NCBI RefSeq assembly: GCF_009905375.1
Contig: NW_027418090.1
Coordinates: forward strand, 1 to 64,000
DNA from: Apium graveolens
Taxonomy: Eukaryota > Streptophyta > Magnoliopsida > Apiales > Apiaceae
DNA length: 64,000 nucleotides
Direction: 5' to 3'
The position numbers and the translations under genes are program-made. Under the pieces are notes generated by a model. That model saw nothing but the letters and a program-made list of their open reading frames with translations, ran no database searches and had not been told where the DNA came from. Below are positions 24,769-35,912 of this stretch, piece by piece; within the stretch, counting starts at the first letter, position 1; each line of letters begins with the position of its first letter.

Positions 24769-27700
24769 TGTAACACCCCCAAATCCGGGGTCGGGGATCC
24801 GGGTTGTCATGAGTTCCATTTCCCTTAATAACACCCAATCTTAATAAATAATTAACTACTCTGTACTGTGACCCCACAATAAACACACACACCACACGTT
24901 ATAGTCTCAGAGATGAACACTCAAAAATAACACAAGTCCTTATATTCCACAATTATAAACCGTTACACCTTAAAAAGGTTCTGAATAAATTTACATATTC
25001 CTTGCCATTATTACAATTCATATTATACATAAGTCTGGTTCATCAATAGTTGAAAACCTAGCCTATTGGTAGCTCCTACCTCAGCTACGGCGGCATCAAC
25101 GCTTTCAGAAGACTGCATAACGTTTTCTAACCGCTTGCGAATCGGGAGCTTGGTCCTGTTCATCTTTTCTATCTGTTATTGTGTGATGAAAGAAGAAAGC
25201 AAGGGTGAGCAGCAAGCCCACCAAAATAATATGTATAATGATTAACAATATATGAGCCTTCTCATAGTACTCATGAAAGTCTTGGTCAAAAGAAATGAAC
25301 CAAGTTTGATATCTTAATGCGATGAAGTCACAAAATATTCAGTATATATACATATATACTTTTCAAAATCTTGGAAGTCCTCTTCCATGCATAATATACA
25401 CAGAGTTCCAGTTTATAACTGTATAAAAATATCGTTGCAAGGTGATCTCATATATCTACCCTTGTCTCAACGTTTTTCTGAAAATCTTTGATATGCATAA
25501 GATAATCATTAACTAGATATAAGTTGAAAATATGAAGTTACAAGATACCCCAATATACTTATATTTTTTCCAAATATTACTTGAACTACCACCGTTCAAG
25601 TTATAATCAGTTCAAAAGTTCATCACATAGATGAGACTACAAGACAAGATTTGAATAGATTCAATCTTTGAATATCATTATAAATAATGAAGTTACGAGA
25701 TACTTCATTAAATCCCGATATATATATACACCTATATATATACATTTCATACACTCCTTGAAAACCTCTGTTATGAAAATTATAAACAGAGTTGCAATAT
25801 CCAATGAATTTGGAAAGGAGAAAACCTTGGCATAAACCTGATATCTTGCTGATCAGGCAAAGATACCAATAAGTAACCTTTTCTACTAGTAGATGGACGA
25901 ATTCCCCACTGGTCATCACCCTGGCCGCAATAGGACCTTATGCTGGACTGCCACTCAGCCACTTACGCATTTGATGGACTCCCACTGAGCCACTTACACT
26001 TTCATGGACGCCCACTGAGTCCATTTTGCTTATGCCGACTCAAATAGATGAACTTAATTCCCGAACGATGGGCAAGTAATCAAGATATTTTCTCAAAACA
26101 GCAACCTCGTTGCGAATGTAAAATACACCACTGAGCCGGATCCCTTAAGTTTTGAACGAGTATTTAAATCCCCTTTAAAAGGAAGATCTTAAATATAAAA
26201 ATGAGTTTTGGGATCCGCTCTAACTTTTAAAAATCATTTTGAAGACTCGAAAACACTTTAAAGAGTGTTTGGAGTAATGCTGATTTAATGAAATAAATCA
26301 GTCCCAATATATTAGAAAATATCTGAATATTATTATTTAAATAATATTCCCATAAAGAATAATCTTTATAAAAATAATTGAAGTAGAAGTTTTAAAACTT
26401 ATACTTGAAATGAGTATTAAATAACCAAAGATATACTTATACGAAAGTACTATCTTTATTTGAATAATCAAAGATAAGTTTGATTATCGACACCTTATTC
26501 TTTAATAAAATAAAGAATATATCTCAGCAAATAATCGGAGTCATAGATCCTCAAATGAATATTCAAATAATATATTCATTAAATAATATAAACTGAGTCA
26601 TAAGCCCTCGAATGAATATTCAAATAATATTCAATAAATAATATAAAAGAGTCATAAGCACTCGAATGAATATTCAAATAATATTCAAATAATAAAATAA
26701 AAGGAGTCATAAGTCCTCGAATGAATATTCAAAATAATATTCATTTAATAAAATAAAGAAGTCATAAGCCCTCGAATGAATATTCAAAATAATATTCATT
26801 TAATAAAATAAAGAAGTCATAAGCCCTCGAATGAATATTCAAAATAATATTCATTTAAATAAAATAAAGGAGTCATAAGCCCTCGAATGAATATTCGTAA
26901 TAATATTCATTAAATAAAATAAAGTTATCGAATAAACCTTATTCGATTAATAGTTTTAAAAACTATATCAATATATATATATATAAATATATATTATACT
27001 CGGGAGTCTCGCCTCCCGGTTTTAGAAAAAGTTCACATTTTTATCCCCTATACTAAGGGTATACGCAAATACCGCTTATCTCTAGCATAGGTATTATGCA
27101 ACGAATAAGCATTTGAACCAACAGATATATAAATCAAGAATACGAAACAGGCATGCATATATACCATATCACATGCTACAATATATCGCAAGAATTTGCT
27201 AATAACAAATATGCATTTATCACAAGATCATGCATATACACATATACATCACAACAACAGTATAACGGGTAGAAAACTTGCCTGAGCGACTGGGGGTGAT
27301 AAAAGGCTCGGGACGAGTCTGGTAACCTATAAACAACAAGTAAGTTGGAATTAAACCAAAGTCACTTGTAAATCTATACTCTAACTATCTTAGACTCTAA
27401 CGCTCGCTTTGCGCTTACTGATTCTCTTAAGTCACTCGAGTACCCTCGGCTCCACCATTTTTTTATAATTTAACCATTACAAGTTTTAAGGCGATTCCTT
27501 CGCGAGTGTCTTACCAACTGCCTAACACTCTTACTATAATTGTTTCATACACTAATTAACCCTTTTTGGTCTTTAACCTATGTTTCAAAGTAAGGCGGGG
27601 GGTAAAGTTTCGTTCGCGAAACGCCGTTACTTAAAACGGTCGTTTCTACTAAACCGTACATCGGAATCAAACGAACTACATATCAAAACGAAGCTCGTAA

Positions 27701-29055
27701 CATGAACTATCTAAACATGGCAATGGTCATAATCTATCAGGGAGTTCTCGGGTCCAAATGTTATGAACAAAAGCAGTCTAAAGTAAATCGGACATTACGA
27801 CGGCTATGTTTACGCGATTACCAATGTTTAAACTACTCCAATTAACCACCAACCAACTCATAACCATCAATACAACAAAACTTCACCTAAACCATACCAC
27901 ATCAGTCCATAATCTCCAAGGTTTTCAACTCAAACAACCACAATCAAGACCTATGAACTATAATCAAGCTTCAATTACCAAAACACTTCCAAATCAAACC
28001 AAACTACTAATAATCACAATCCATGCTTCTCATTTCACAAAAACAACCATTAAACTTACTAACAAATAAAGTAAAGTCTAGGATTTGAAGTTTATACCTT
28101 CCTTGGGAGGTGTTAAGTTGCTAGGAAGCCTTAGGGAGCCTCCTACAAGCTTGATCTTTCCAAAGAAATCAAGAACACAAAGTTAGGCTTTGAAGTTTCT
28201 AAAAGTCCTATTTAAAGAACTGTAAAAATGAGGGTCTTAACTTGATTATTTGGACGAGACTTGTGAACAAGAGTTGTAGGCCATCTCAATACCTTTCCAA
28301 TGAGCTATAGAACACAATATTTGAGTGAGAAATGAAGGAGATACAGCAGTTTTAGTGTGCTGGTTCTGTTTTGGCCGAGAGCAATGGAAATGGGGGAGGA
28401 AATGCTTTTGCTTTCTTGTGTTGGTGGAATAATGTGGTGGATAATGATGGGTTGTCTTGATATTTTGCTAGGTTAATAATAAACAAATGAGTTAGTGGAA
28501 GATGATCTCACCATTTGCCATGTGTTGGTGATTTGTGGTGAGATGAGATCATCCCTAGTTAACTATACAATTAACTAGCCATTCCTTCCTAACTATCACT
28601 TGGTTTCTTGTTTGATCAACCATCCACTTGCCTTGCCACTTGCAAAGGTATTTACAAGAGTCGTTATTCATTTCTTTGTCCGGTTATCACTCAATCTCGT
28701 TGATCGTTGGGTTAAATACCTTAATGGTTTTATTGATAAAATCTTCTTGATATTTTTAATACCTAAATTAATTCTCCTTTATAATCCTTGAATTTAAAAT
28801 CCTTCATCTTAATATTAATTCCTTAAATCCCTTAATGTCTGGTGGAAATCTCGGGGAAAAATAAAAGTGCTCGTTTTCAAAATCCGACAGCTTTTACATA
28901 CACTTATTTTCTTTATGGAATACTAATACGATCTTAGAATTTCCATAACAGTACTACTATATATCGTGGTCTGATAATTTTTCTTAATCAGCATTGTCAG
29001 CAAAAGTTACTATTCATCCGGGTTTCAAAAATCTCCAAAAATTGGGGTTATTATA
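24769..29055 (-). mobile_element. Gypsy B 5' LTR
   Basis: Uninterrupted 4287-bp LTR from TGTAACACC to GGGTTATTATA. It is the reference that shows the empty site of C at about 26066 (gggcaagtaatcaag). It contains a seven-unit gagtcata array (about 26535-26925). Confidence 0.96.
26535..26925. repeat. Tandem array in B 5' LTR, seven units
   Basis: Same repeat family and unit count as at 16690-17085. Confidence 0.85.
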
Positions 29056-29060
29056 AGATA
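29056..29060. repeat. Target site duplication of gypsy B, right copy (AGATA)
   Basis: AGATA following GGGTTATTATA, matching 938-942. Confidence 0.95.
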
Positions 29061-29493
29061 GCTTCTTGTGTCATAGCCAACTTTCATCCTGACTTGCTTT
29101 ACTGAGAAGACAAGTTACAGATTCTGCTTTAGTTGAGTTGAAATCAGCTAGGTACACATTTCCTCTTCTCACACCAGTGAGAACCACTTTGTTGTTTTGA
29201 TTATTAGTCACAACACAGGCTTCTTTGTTGAAGGTTACTGAATTGCCTTTGTCACAAAGCTGGCTGATACTCAACAGATTGTGTTTGAGACCATCCACTA
29301 AGGCAACCTCCTTGATGATGACATTATCCTTTGAAATCAAGCCATATCCTACAGTATAACCCTTGATGTCATCTTCAAAAGTAATACTTGGGCCAGCTCT
29401 CTCCTTAAACTCTGTGAGCAGGGTAGAATCACCAGTCATGTGTCTTGAACAACCACTGTCCAAGTACCAAAGATTCCTTCTATTTCCCTGCAC
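29061..29493 (-). pseudogene. Copia element A: protease and pre-integrase part of pol
   Basis: Begins beside a TGCAGGG heptamer (29486-29492 as ccctgca on +). The retropepsin active site DSGCSRHMTG appears at about residue 14, followed by a hydrophobic retropepsin fold region (VALVDGLKHNLLSISQLCDKG) and the GAG-pre-integrase linker ending KASQDESWL. Then a TGA replaces the expected Trp of the W-H-K-K-L-S motif, and the frame runs into the B insertion. The frame is shifted two bases relative to gag, and a stop lies just upstream, so pol is not simply fused to gag. Protease would process the polyprotein in the virus-like particle. Confidence 0.92.
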
Positions 29494-29507
29494 ACATCAA
29501 AATCAAA

Positions 29508-31907
29508 TCAAGTTGATTTTGGTACCCAAGTTTCCTTGGGTCCTGCCTTGTTAGCTTTCTTCTTCTGTTTCTTAGGTCTTAACTCATTTGACTTAGGAAT
29601 TTCAGATTCTTCCTTAGTCATTTGGGTTGGACCTTTGAAACCATTTAATGTAACAGAATTATCATGCATATTATGGCTAACAGGAAATGGCATGCTTGGT
29701 GTAAACATGTTATTCCAGTAAGGCATGCTAAATGGCATTTGAGGCATACTGTATGCAGCATAATATGGATTAGGTGCAAATGGCATATTAGCAAACTGTG
29801 CATTCATGTTCTGTGTAGGCATAACATTAACAAGCATGGGAGGCATGGCACTCATGTTAGGAAATTGAGACTAAACATACATGAGAGTAGGCATGGCAGA
29901 TTTGCAATTAACAGACAAATGATTTACACTACCACACTTGACACAGATTTTTCTAGGAGCATATTTATCAGGTGTGTAGTTATTGTGTTTGTTAATCCCT
30001 ACTTTACCATTCCTGTTGTTTTTCCTTTTAGTCTCTGTTTTTATCTTAATTTTCTCAAGTCTGTCACTTAACTGTTTGACAGTCATGTGACCAACATTAG
30101 CCCTTTTTCCTTTCTTAACTTGACTTGACTCTCCTGAAAAAAAGTTCTTGGAAACAGACCCATACTTCTCATTCAGCTTGATTAGTTTGGCTTTGCTAAT
30201 GGGCTTGCTCACAGCCGACGGATGAGGATTTTCATCTTTCGACGGATAACACTTTTTGTTATCCGACGGATAGTCCTCTTCATCCGTCGAGTCTACATCT
30301 GTCAGCAAACCATCTACCAAATTAGGTTCTAGTTTCTCTTTACTCTTTTTCCAGGCTTCATCACAAAAAGACTCAATTCCTTGAACTTTGTTGATTTGAG
30401 CATGGACATCCCCGGATGTTTTCCATGCTTTAATCACCTCTTGTTCACGCTCGAGCTGCTTCTTTAAAATCTCTTCCTTTTTCAAGGACTCAGTTAATTC
30501 CTCCTTGGCAATCTTACACTCAATTCTTAGTTTCTCAAAATCAACAAACTGAGACTCAAGCACATTATTCCTCTCACTTAAAAACAAGTTATTTTCTTTG
30601 ATTTTAGCATTTTCTTTAGTAAGAGACTTAAGTGTAACACGCAAATGATATGATTCTGTACACATTTCATTTCTGGCATCATTACACTCAGCTTTAGATA
30701 AATGTGCAAGGTTTGTAGTAATTACCTGATTGCTTGAGGAACTTGTCTCTGTTTCATCAGACTTGGCCATTAGGGCTAGATTGACATAGCTAACATCTTC
30801 ATCTTTATCCAAACCATCTGCTGCCCAGTCATTCTCTTGTGTAATAAAAGCCCTTTCCTTTTGTTTGAGTAGATCAAAGTATTTTTGCTTATAATCCACA
30901 TACTCAAACCTTTTCTTACTGGAATCTGACTTTCTACACTCATTTGCAAAATGCCCTGCCAAGCCACATTTGAAACATTTGAATTTTGACTTATCCACCA
31001 TGTTTCTATTTGGCTTGGCTGCTCCAAAGTTCTTCTTAAACTTGAGCTTGGAAAATCTCCTGGAAAGAAATGTTAGGTGCTCATCAATGTCCTCCATGTC
31101 ATCTTGGCTCAATGAATCTTCACTTTCTACTGCAAGCCCCTTGCCCTTGTTCTCACAGACCTTAGAAGTTGACTCAACAGCTTCCATCTTCACTTCCTTC
31201 TCCTTTTCCAAATCAGCAACTAGTGCAATGGATCCTCCTTTCTTCTTTCCTCTCTCCATCCTTTCATCCTGCTCTATCTCAAGCTCATAGGTCTTCAGGA
31301 TGCCATACAGTCTCTCCAAAGTAAACTCTTTATAATCTTGTGAGTTTCTTAATGAGACTGTCATTGGTTTTCATTCCTTTGGAAGAGATCTAAGGAATTT
31401 CAGATTAGAGTCTTTAGTCTGATAGACTCTTTCATGCAACTTAAGAGCATTTAGTAGTTTTTTAAATCTACTAAAAATGTCAGTGAGTGACTCACTTTCC
31501 TCATTGTGAAAATGCTCATATTGCTGAATCAAGAGCTGCATCTTATTTTCTCTAACTTGCTCAGTGCCATCACAGATTATCTGTATAGTATCCCAGACTT
31601 CCTTGGTAGTTTTGTAGTTGATAATGTTGTCAAACATGTCTACATCAACTCCATTGAACAGAATGTTCATGGCCTTTTTATCCTTCCTGACTTGTTTAAT
31701 GTCAGGATCAGATCATTCGTGCCTTGGCTTGGGAACTGATGGCTCGTTTCCTATTGCAGCTCTCATTGGAATATTAGGGCCTCTTTCTATGCAGTCCACA
31801 TAGGCCTCATCTTGAGAAAGCATATGAAGATGCATCTTTACCTTCCAATGATGGTAATTATCTTTATCTAGAAAAGGAATCTTGACTCCAACGTCTTTCT
31901 TGTTCAT
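29508..31907 (-). pseudogene. Copia element A: gag (Sirevirus-like)
   Basis: Large gag of about 800 codons in one frame, broken only by stop codons. It starts at ATG 31907 with DVGVKIPFLDKDNYHHWKVKM, the usual gag opening. The UBN2-type capsid region follows (WDTIQIICDGTEQVRE). A zinc knuckle C-x2-C-x4-H-x4-C (CFKCGLAGHFANEC) lies near 30980-30940, then a long charged coiled-coil-like region (KENAKIKENNLFLSERNNVLE) and a second knuckle CVKCGSVNHLSVNC near 29950. The end is Met/Asn/Pro-rich and closes with TWVPKST then TGA at 29510-29508. Internal stops at about 31710, 31368 and 29869 fit TGG to TGA or CAG to TAG. Large coiled-coil gag with two knuckles fits Sireviruses. Confidence 0.93.
30216..30289. 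repeat. Octamer ATCCGTCG cluster inside gag A coding sequence
   Basis: Four exact copies in 74 bp, in both orientations: cgacggat at 30216, 30240 and 30264, and atccgtcg at 30282. They encode a Pro-Ser-rich stretch of gag (YPSD/YPSK/HPSA). The same octamer fills the element's LTR. Confidence 0.85.
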
Positions 31908-31954
31908 CTTGCTGAATTGTTTTTATCTTTAAACTCTTTGTAGATTAAGAGCTT

Positions 31955-31966
31955 GCTCTGATACCA
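31955..31966 (-). promoter_or_regulatory. Primer binding site of copia A (initiator tRNA-Met)
   Basis: gctctgatacca on +, two bases from the LTR start TGTTAG at 31969. Confidence 0.93.
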
Positions 31967-32272
31967 ATTGTTAGTCCCTTAACAATATAGCAAGAATTAC
32001 AGAAGGGGGGTTGAATGGAATTCTTGAACCTTTTTCCCGAAATAAAAATGTTCAACTCGAATATAGATATAAGTGTTTTGATTAGCAAAATGCGGAATAG
32101 AAACTTAATTGAATCAAAATATAAGTAATTAAAAACAAGAGTCTTTAAAAACTTTCTGGTGGATTTAAACAATTCCACCAGAGATATATATTATATATCG
32201 AGAGGACTCTGTGTGCAAGAATGCTCACAGCTGCTTACAAATTGAACTACTGAGAATACAGGGAAATGCTAA

Positions 32273-32277
32273 GGATA
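32273..32277. repeat. Target site duplication of solo LTR, left copy (GGATA)
   Basis: GGATA precedes the second TGTTAGTCCC; repeated at 33346-33350. Confidence 0.92.
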
Positions 32278-33345
32278 TGTTAGTCCCTTAACAATATAGC
32301 AAGAATTACAGAAGGGGGGTTGAATGGAATTCTTGAACCTTTTTCTTGAAATAAAAATGTTCAACTCGATTATGGATATATTTGTTTTGATTAGCACAAT
32401 GCGGAATGTAAACTTGAATGAATCAAAACATAAGTAATTAAAAACAAGAGTCTTTAAAAACTTTCTGGTGGATTTAAACAATTCCACCAGAGATATATTT
32501 AATATATCGAGAGGACTCTGTGTGCAGAAATGCTCACAGCTGCTTACACAAAATAGAACTGCTAAGAACACAGGAAATGCTAAAGATAGTGCTTACAAAG
32601 ATTTCTATGTTGTTGTTTCTTAGCTATCTCAGTTATTTTTCTATTTGCTACTCTCTTGGTTTATATATTACCAAGATTACAAAGTCAAAAGAACTGAACA
32701 AATATAAAATCTAACAGTCTTGATCTTTGCTGCTTTTCGTCCTCTATTACCCAGTTAATGGGCTTCCACAGTGTACTTGTATCCAACTCAACGGCTGTGT
32801 GTTAGCTTTCACTGTTCAACTGATGTTTGAATCTTGATATGATCATCTGTCGACTTTCAGATCATCCGTCGATGACTTAATTGATCATCCGTCGACTGCT
32901 ATGTTAAACATCCGTTGATAGTCATTTGATCATCCGTCGAGGCTTTGTTAAGCATCCGTTGTTAGCTATTTTGGTCATCCGTCGAAGCTTTGTTAATCAT
33001 CCGTTGGTAGCTATTTTGGCACTTGACTTCATTTCACTTATACAGAATTACAAGACATTGCTTATGTACAGTTAATCAACCTATTCTGCATATCTAGTTA
33101 AAGTCAACATGACTTATATGCTACTCCAGATTCTATACAAAGGTGCATACAACACTGTGCTACAAACTTATTATTACATAAGCTACTCACTCGATGGATA
33201 ATAAGTTAATCATCCGTCGGGACTATAATGAGTTATCCGTCGGGACTATAATTCTTATCCGTCGAGTGCTACATTATTTCACTAAGTAAAATCTACTTAG
33301 ATGTTTTGTTTAGGTAATCATCAAGTACACAACATATTCACAACA
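32278..33345 (-). mobile_element. Solo LTR of the copia A family, nested in A's LTR
   Basis: 1068 bp with the same TGTTAGTCCC start and CACAACA end as A's own LTR, flanked by GGATA on both sides and with no internal domain. It is the product expected from recombination between the two LTRs of an inserted element. By eye it differs from A's LTR at about one base in ten, so it came from another member of the family and not from A itself. It has seven exact and about four variant ATCCGTCG octamers. Confidence 0.92.
32842..33267. repeat. ATCCGTCG octamer clusters in the solo LTR
   Basis: Seven exact copies, mostly as (a)tcatccgtcga or ttatccgtcgg, spaced at roughly 20-35 bp in two groups (about 32860-33007 and 33210-33267). 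Four further copies vary by one transition (atccgttg, atctgtcg). Confidence 0.85.
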
Positions 33346-33350
33346 GGATA
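33346..33350. repeat. Target site duplication of solo LTR, right copy (GGATA)
   Basis: GGATA after CACAACA at 33345; matches 32273-32277. Confidence 0.92.
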
Positions 33351-33599
33351 CTACTTATAGAGATTTCTCTGTTTTTCTTTTGTATCTCAGCTCACTCTTT
33401 TTATTTTCTACGTTCTTGGTTTATATATTACCAAGATTACAAAGTCAAAAAGACCGAATAAATATAAAAACTATCAGTCTTAAGCTTCGCTACTTTTCGT
33501 CCTCTTTTACCCAGTCAATGGGCTTCCATAGTAAATTGGTATACAACTCGACGGCTGTGCTCAGTTTCACTGTTCAACTGCTGTTTGAATTCTTTATAT

Positions 33600-34020
33600 G
33601 ATCATCCGTTGGACTTTATTAGTATCTGTTAGATATATGATCATTCGTCGACTTTCTGAACATCCGTTGATGGCTTCATTGATTATCCGTCGACTGCTAT
33701 ATTAAACATCCGTTGATAGTCATTTGATCATCCGTCGATGGCTTTGTTAATCATCCGTCGGTAGCTATTTTGGCACTTGACTTCATTTCACTTATGCAGA
33801 ATTACAAGACATCATTTATATACAATTAATCAACCTATTCTGCATATCTAGTTAAAGTCAACATGACTTATAGACTACTACAGAATCTATACAAAGATGT
33901 ATACAGAACTGTGCTACAGACTCATTATTACATAAGCTACTCACTCGATGGATAATAAGTTAACATCCGTCGGGACTATTATGAGTTATCCGTCGGGACT
34001 ATAATTCTTATCCGTCGAGT
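33600..34020. repeat. ATCCGTCG octamer clusters in copia A LTR
   Basis: Six exact copies and about four transition variants (atccgttg, attcgtcg) at the positions equivalent to those of the solo LTR. Confidence 0.85.
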
Positions 34021-34098
34021 GCTACATTATTTCACTAAGTAAAATCTACTTAGATGTTTTATTTATGAAATCATTAAGTACACAACATATGCACAACA

Positions 34099-35900
34099 CT
34101 GACTTATATGACAGGTTTGTCAAACTCTTGAATGATCTGTCACTGGTGGACAAGGAATATGATCTTGAAGATTCAAATCTAAAATTCCTTTTAGCTCTTC
34201 CTGAAAATTAGGATTTGAAGTCTACTACCATAAGAGACAACTATGACCTTACTGAAACTACTCTTGATGAAATTTATGATATGCTCAAGACTTATGAACT
34301 TAAGATGGATCAAATGAGCAAGAGGCATGGAAGAAAATCAAGGACAGTTGCTCTTAAGGCTGAGGAGGAATCTCCTAAAGTCTGATTCAGAGTCATCATA
34401 TTCTGATGATGATGATTCAGAAACTGAAAGTTTACCTGAAATAGATGCTGATGAAGAGATGATGAAATTGTGTGCTCTTATGGTAAAGGGTATCACAAAG
34501 ATAGCCTACAGGAAATTCAGAAAAGGCAAGAGGTTTTCAAGGAAAAGTGGAAGTTCTGATAAGAAAGGGTTCAGAAAGTCTGAAGGTAAAGGAAAGTCCG
34601 ACAGAGGAGACAACTCAAATGTCAAATGCTACAACTGTGGTGAAAGAGGCCACATATCTCCTGACTGCAAGAAAGGAAAAAGTGACAAAGGCAAGGCACT
34701 TATCACAATGAAGAAAAGCTAGACAGACACTTCAGATTCTGAACAAGAGGTAAACTATGCCCTTATGGAAAATGCTAATAGTAGTCCTGAAACTGCTGAA
34801 TTGAAGGTACCTCAAACAACTTATGCCTTTCATACTGATGATATTACTGAGTTGAGATTGTATCTTAAAACCATGTTCATTAGTTATAGAGATCAGACTT
34901 TAACATGTGAAAGATTGACATATGAAAATCTTGCTTATAAAAAGAGAAATGATAATTTTAAAAGGAGTTAGTTTTTCTTCATCAAACTAAGAAAGAAAAA
35001 GATGATGCTTTATATGTTAGAGATGAAGTGTTAAAATTGAATGAATCTCTAAAAGCTGACTTAGAAAAGAAAAGAGAGATTATCAGAACTTGGCCTAACT
35101 CTGGCAGAACAACTCAGAATTTATTAAGTAGTTGAAACTGGAAAGAGGGCTTAGGTTATGGAGATGATAAAAGTGAGAAAGGAACTGAACAAATTGAGCC
35201 AATTATTGTTAAATAGACTACTAAGCCAAGGGTAAATCCTGTTAATTTTGTAGCAAAAACTGTAAAGTCTGATTCTGAAAAGATGAAAGAATCTGTGACA
35301 GAAGTTAAGGAAAAGATAACTTCTGACAAATTAGAACAGGATAAACCAGCTGAAGTAAACATAGGCTTAATGACAAAGAAGCAGCTTAAGCATAAGCTGA
35401 AAGAGATTAGAAATGTCAACAAGGTAAGGGAATCTAGGGAAAATAGGAATGGAAAAGAAGGTGTGAATAAAAGCAATAATTATATGCCTGTTCCTAATGC
35501 TCCTATAAAGAAATGTTATAACTGTGGAAACTCTAACCATCTTACTTCTTTTTACAGGAAAAATAAAGATATAAACTCTTTACCTCCTAGATCAGGAGTT
35601 AAGAGTCAGTCTGTTAGGTTTAAGCCATAAAATCCTTGTTTTCATTGTGGTAGTTTATGGCATTCCATTTATACTTGTAAGGAATATCATAGTTTGTACT
35701 ATGATTATTATCAAATAAAACATTCTTTAAAGAAAGTTACTTTAATTCCTTCTAGTGTAAAGTCTGATGCAAAGTCTGATATAAACTTTGATAAACAGCA
35801 AGTTAGCATAAACTCTGAAATAAAATCCGCTGCAAATGCTAACAAACTTAAAAAGGCCAAAGGATCCAAGCAAGCCTGGGTCCTTAAAACTAATCATTAG
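34099..35900 (+). pseudogene. Copia element D: gag (Sirevirus-like), 5' end missing
   Basis: Begins mid-capsid at the A insertion point: DLYDRFVKLLNDLSLVDKEYD, then KFLLALPE-stop and TLDEIYDMLKTYELKM, the UBN2-type gag domain. A frame at 34327-34971 holds an acidic stretch (SDDDDSETESL) and zinc knuckle CYNCGERGHISPDC. A coiled-coil-like segment follows with stops and shifts. From 35283 another frame has a second knuckle, CYNCGNSNHLTSFY, whose last Cys is Tyr, and then CFHCGSLWHSIYTC, which is intact. Gag ends QAWVLKTNH then TAG at 35898-35900. Several stops and at least one frameshift make it non-functional, and more decayed than A, as expected for the older element. Confidence 0.9.
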
Positions 35901-35912
35901 TGGTCTTTGTGA

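Larger units (their letters stand above)
943..29055 (-). mobile_element. Ty3/gypsy LTR retrotransposon B (long-LTR family, interrupted by C)
   Basis: The element is about 14.1 kb once C and one duplicated AAGTA are removed. Orientation is minus: the primer binding site is at the right (24753-24764) and the purine tract at the left (19202 on). The LTRs are about 4.28 kb (943-2252 plus 16233-19201, and 24769-29055), with TGTAA...TTATA ends and flanking AGATA duplications. The internal domain (19202-24768, 5567 bp) carries decayed gag and pol fragments in a scrambled order identical to C. The two LTRs look very similar along their length, so insertion is fairly recent relative to the decay of the coding region. 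Family assignment to Ty3/gypsy rests on RNase H-integrase junction and integrase C-terminal motifs. Confidence 0.95.
31969..34098 (-). mobile_element. Copia A 5' LTR, interrupted by a solo LTR
   Basis: The LTR consists of 31969-32277 and 33351-34098 (1057 bp), with TGTTAG...CACAACA ends. The solo LTR of the same family sits between the pieces. The part to the right carries tandem clusters of the ATCCGTCG octamer and TCTTGGTTTATATATTACC, with a TATA-like run at about 33420. The right boundary at 34098 is followed by gag sequence of element D, so this is A's outer end; its 3' LTR must lie left of the window. The five bases after it, CTGAC, should be duplicated there. Confidence 0.9.

Noticed and set aside
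32842..33267. Short repeats about 30 bp apart, superficially like a CRISPR array
   Set aside because: The window is plant nuclear retrotransposon DNA; the repeats are 8-12 bp, the spacing is irregular, and the copies lie inside LTRs.
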